Part shown: one piece after another, positions 62,698 through 64,000 of the stretch
How positions within the stretch are numbered: the first letter of the stretch is position 1
How the letters are laid out: each line of letters begins with the position of its first letter
Source of the DNA: Ruegeria arenilitoris
Lineage (GTDB): Bacteria > Pseudomonadota > Alphaproteobacteria > Rhodobacterales > Rhodobacteraceae
Length of the DNA: 64,000 nucleotides
NCBI RefSeq assembly: GCF_013032445.1
Contig: NZ_WQCA01000006.1
Span: 248,001-312,000, forward strand
Direction of reading: 5' to 3'
Made by a program: the position numbers and the translations under genes
The notes under the pieces: generated by a model
What the model saw: the letters and a program-made list of their open reading frames with translations, nothing else
Told to the model about the DNA's origin: nothing
The model's database searches: none

Positions 62698-64000
62698 TCA
62701 GGCCGCTGCGGCCTCGCGCTTTTCATCCCGCGCAAAGAACACGAGATAAAAGACCGGGGCTGCAACCATCGTCAGGATCGTGGCAAAGGCCAGACCGCCC
62801 ATGATAGTCACCGCCATAGACCGGAAGAACGCATCCGTCAGCAGCGGTGCCATCCCCAGAATGGTGGTGATCGCCGCCAGCATCACAGGGCGCAGACGCG
62901 AGACCGAGGCTTCGACAATCGCCTCGCGCAGAGGTTTGCCGGTCGCGCGGACCAGGTCGATCTCCTCGACCAGAACGATGCCGTTTTTGATCAGCATCCC
63001 CGACAGGCTTAGCAAGCCTAGTAAGGCGGTGAAGGTAAACGGCAAGCCAGTGCCCAGCAGGCCGATCACCACCCCGTTCACCGACATCGGCACCAGCAGC
63101 CAGATGATGATCGGCTGGCGGATGGCGTTGAAGATCAGCACCGAGATCAGCACCATAATCAGCAGGCTCAGCGGCAGCTGACGCCCAAGGCTTTCATTGG
63201 CTTCACCGGCGTTTTCGAACTCACCGCCCCATTCCATCCGGTAGCCCGGCGGCAGTTCCATGCCTTCGATGGCAGCGCGCACTTCCGAATGGACCTGAGC
63301 TGCCGTCATGTCAGGCGGAATGTCAGCCCCCACGGTGATCGTCAGCACCCGGTCACGACGATGGACCAGCGTGTTGAGCGGCTTGTATTCGAACCCGTCA
63401 ACCATTTGCTCAATGGGAACAAATCGCTCAGACTCGTCCGAGTACACGACCTGATCGACGATCGAATAATCCCCGTCCGCTGGGCGGCGTAAGATGATCG
63501 GGATCAAACGATCTCGCTCGCGGAATTCACCAGCGGTAATCCCGTCCGTCGAAAACTGCAGCGTTGCCGCAATGTCCTCACGTGAGACACCCGCTGTCTG
63601 GGCCCGCTCGGTCGCATAGATCGGCTGAACCGCCAGTTCCTGCTCGCGCCAGTCGTGATAGACATTCAGCGCATTGGGCGAGGCCTCGCGCATTTTCAGC
63701 ACCGCCGCGTCGGCCAGTTCACGCAAAACCGCGGGGTCACTGCCCGAGAACCTAGCTTGAACCGGATCACCGCCGCCCGGACCAAAGATCAGCCGCTTGG
63801 TGCGGAACTGGCCTTCGGGGAATTGAGCCTGGCCAAACGCCTCAAGATCCGCCTGCAGCGCCGGAATGTCCTCCAGCGTGTTGGTGCGAATGATCATGTG
63901 ACCATAGCTAGGGTTCGGTTTTTCAGCCGAATAAGTCAGCAGGAACCGAGTCGCGCCCTGCCCGACAAAGGTTGCGACGGACACTACATCGTCACGCTCG
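62698..64000 (-). CDS. RND efflux permease, C-terminal part (gene runs off the right edge)
   Basis: At least 434 codons, open to the window edge. Periplasmic pore-domain segments are followed by membrane helices (LSLLIMVLISVLIFNAIRQ, SVNGVVIGLLGTGLPFTFTALLGLLSLSGMLIKNGIVLVEEID, GLAFATILTMVAAPVFYLVFFA). HAE1-type RND inner-membrane pump, likely with a membrane-fusion protein gene off to the right. Substrate not readable. Confidence 0.9.
   Translation of the reverse strand, partial: ERDDVVSVATFVGQGATRFLLTYSAEKPNPSYGHMIIRTNTLEDIPALQADLEAFGQAQFPEGQFRTKRLIFGPGGGDPVQARFSGSDPAVLRELADAAVLKMREASPNALNVYHDWREQELAVQPIYATERAQTAGVSREDIAATLQFSTDGITAGEFRERDRLIPIILRRPADGDYSIVDQVVYSDESERFVPIEQMVDGFEYKPLNTLVHRRDRVLTITVGADIPPDMTAAQVHSEVRAAIEGMELPPGYRMEWGGEFENAGEANESLGRQLPLSLLIMVLISVLIFNAIRQPIIIWLLVPMSVNGVVIGLLGTGLPFTFTALLGLLSLSGMLIKNGIVLVEEIDLVRATGKPLREAIVEASVSRLRPVMLAAITTILGMAPLLTDAFFRSMAVTIMGGLAFATILTMVAAPVFYLVFFARDEKREAAAA

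Noticed and set aside
1-64000. CRISPR arrays, rRNA and tRNA genes
   Set aside because: No regularly spaced identical repeats and no recognisable rRNA or tRNA sequence were seen on either strand.

Overview
The window is about 64 kb of a high-GC alphaproteobacterial chromosome. The best fit is the Roseobacter group (Rhodobacteraceae, Ruegeria-like). This placement is inferred from gene content and protein style: a PutR/PutA pair without a ribbon-helix-helix domain on PutA, a PhoX-type DUF839 protein, DUF1194, DUF1467 and DUF6455 family proteins, and remains of a bhc (beta-hydroxyaspartate cycle) operon. I saw no rRNA, tRNA or CRISPR array. Layout: (1) About 1-7.3 kb is a loosely packed accessory stretch, visibly lower in GC than the rest. 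It holds an ankyrin-repeat protein (cut by the left edge), a small cytochrome c, a DUF1194/VWA protein, a class III adenylate cyclase, and a LysR regulator divergent from an SHMT-like PLP enzyme. Seven degenerate copies of one ~25-bp element lie in its intergenic spaces. (2) About 7.4-10.5 kb is a small integrative island (winged-helix protein, AlpA-like protein, unknown 242-aa protein, tyrosine integrase) abutting the 3' end of nagA, whose last ~25 codons look replaced. (3) 10.5-20.4 kb is a peptidoglycan amino-sugar catabolic cluster: nagA, NagB-II-type SIS deaminase, GntR regulator and BadF-type GlcNAc/MurNAc kinase on the minus strand, and murQ, a complete CUT1 sugar ABC transporter and a Gfo/Idh/MocA oxidoreductase on the plus strand. 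Paired operator-like elements lie between the two arms. (4) 20.6-27.9 kb holds phoX, a TPR protein, the putR/putA proline module with a symmetric dyad between them, and a rhomboid protease. (5) 27.9-31.8 kb is a decayed beta-hydroxyaspartate cycle operon: bhcR has two frameshifts, bhcA has frameshifts, two nonsense codons and a deletion removing the PLP lysine, bhcB is intact, bhcC is reduced to a ~48-codon internal scrap, and bhcD lacks its N-terminus. (6) 31.8-38.6 kb is mixed core genes: an inositol-monophosphatase protein, metR/metF, a J-domain protein, a YHS protein, YghU, SseB and a uracil-DNA glycosylase family protein. (7) 38.8-43.3 kb is a capsule/Kdo module (kpsT-like ATPase, kpsE-like Wzz protein with a long N-terminal extension, kdsA, phosphomannomutase). 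(8) 43.4-54 kb holds AsmA, RimO, DgkA, a CDGSH iron-sulfur protein facing three tandem DUF6455 paralogues, an IMPACT protein, an M48 protease and several small conserved proteins, then mce/DUF1467 and an orphan response regulator. (9) 54.2-64 kb holds aspS, a CPBP-family membrane protein, pabC-like/pabB, carB, a 24-residue lipoprotein, a VOC protein and the C-terminal part of an RND efflux pump that runs off the right edge. The most notable observation is the bhc operon caught in the act of degradation. The most open-ended are the CDGSH/DUF6455 neighbourhood, the amino-sugar operator pair, the island junction in nagA and the repeat family in the first 7.3 kb. GC statements are visual impressions, and family assignments come from reading motifs, not from searches.
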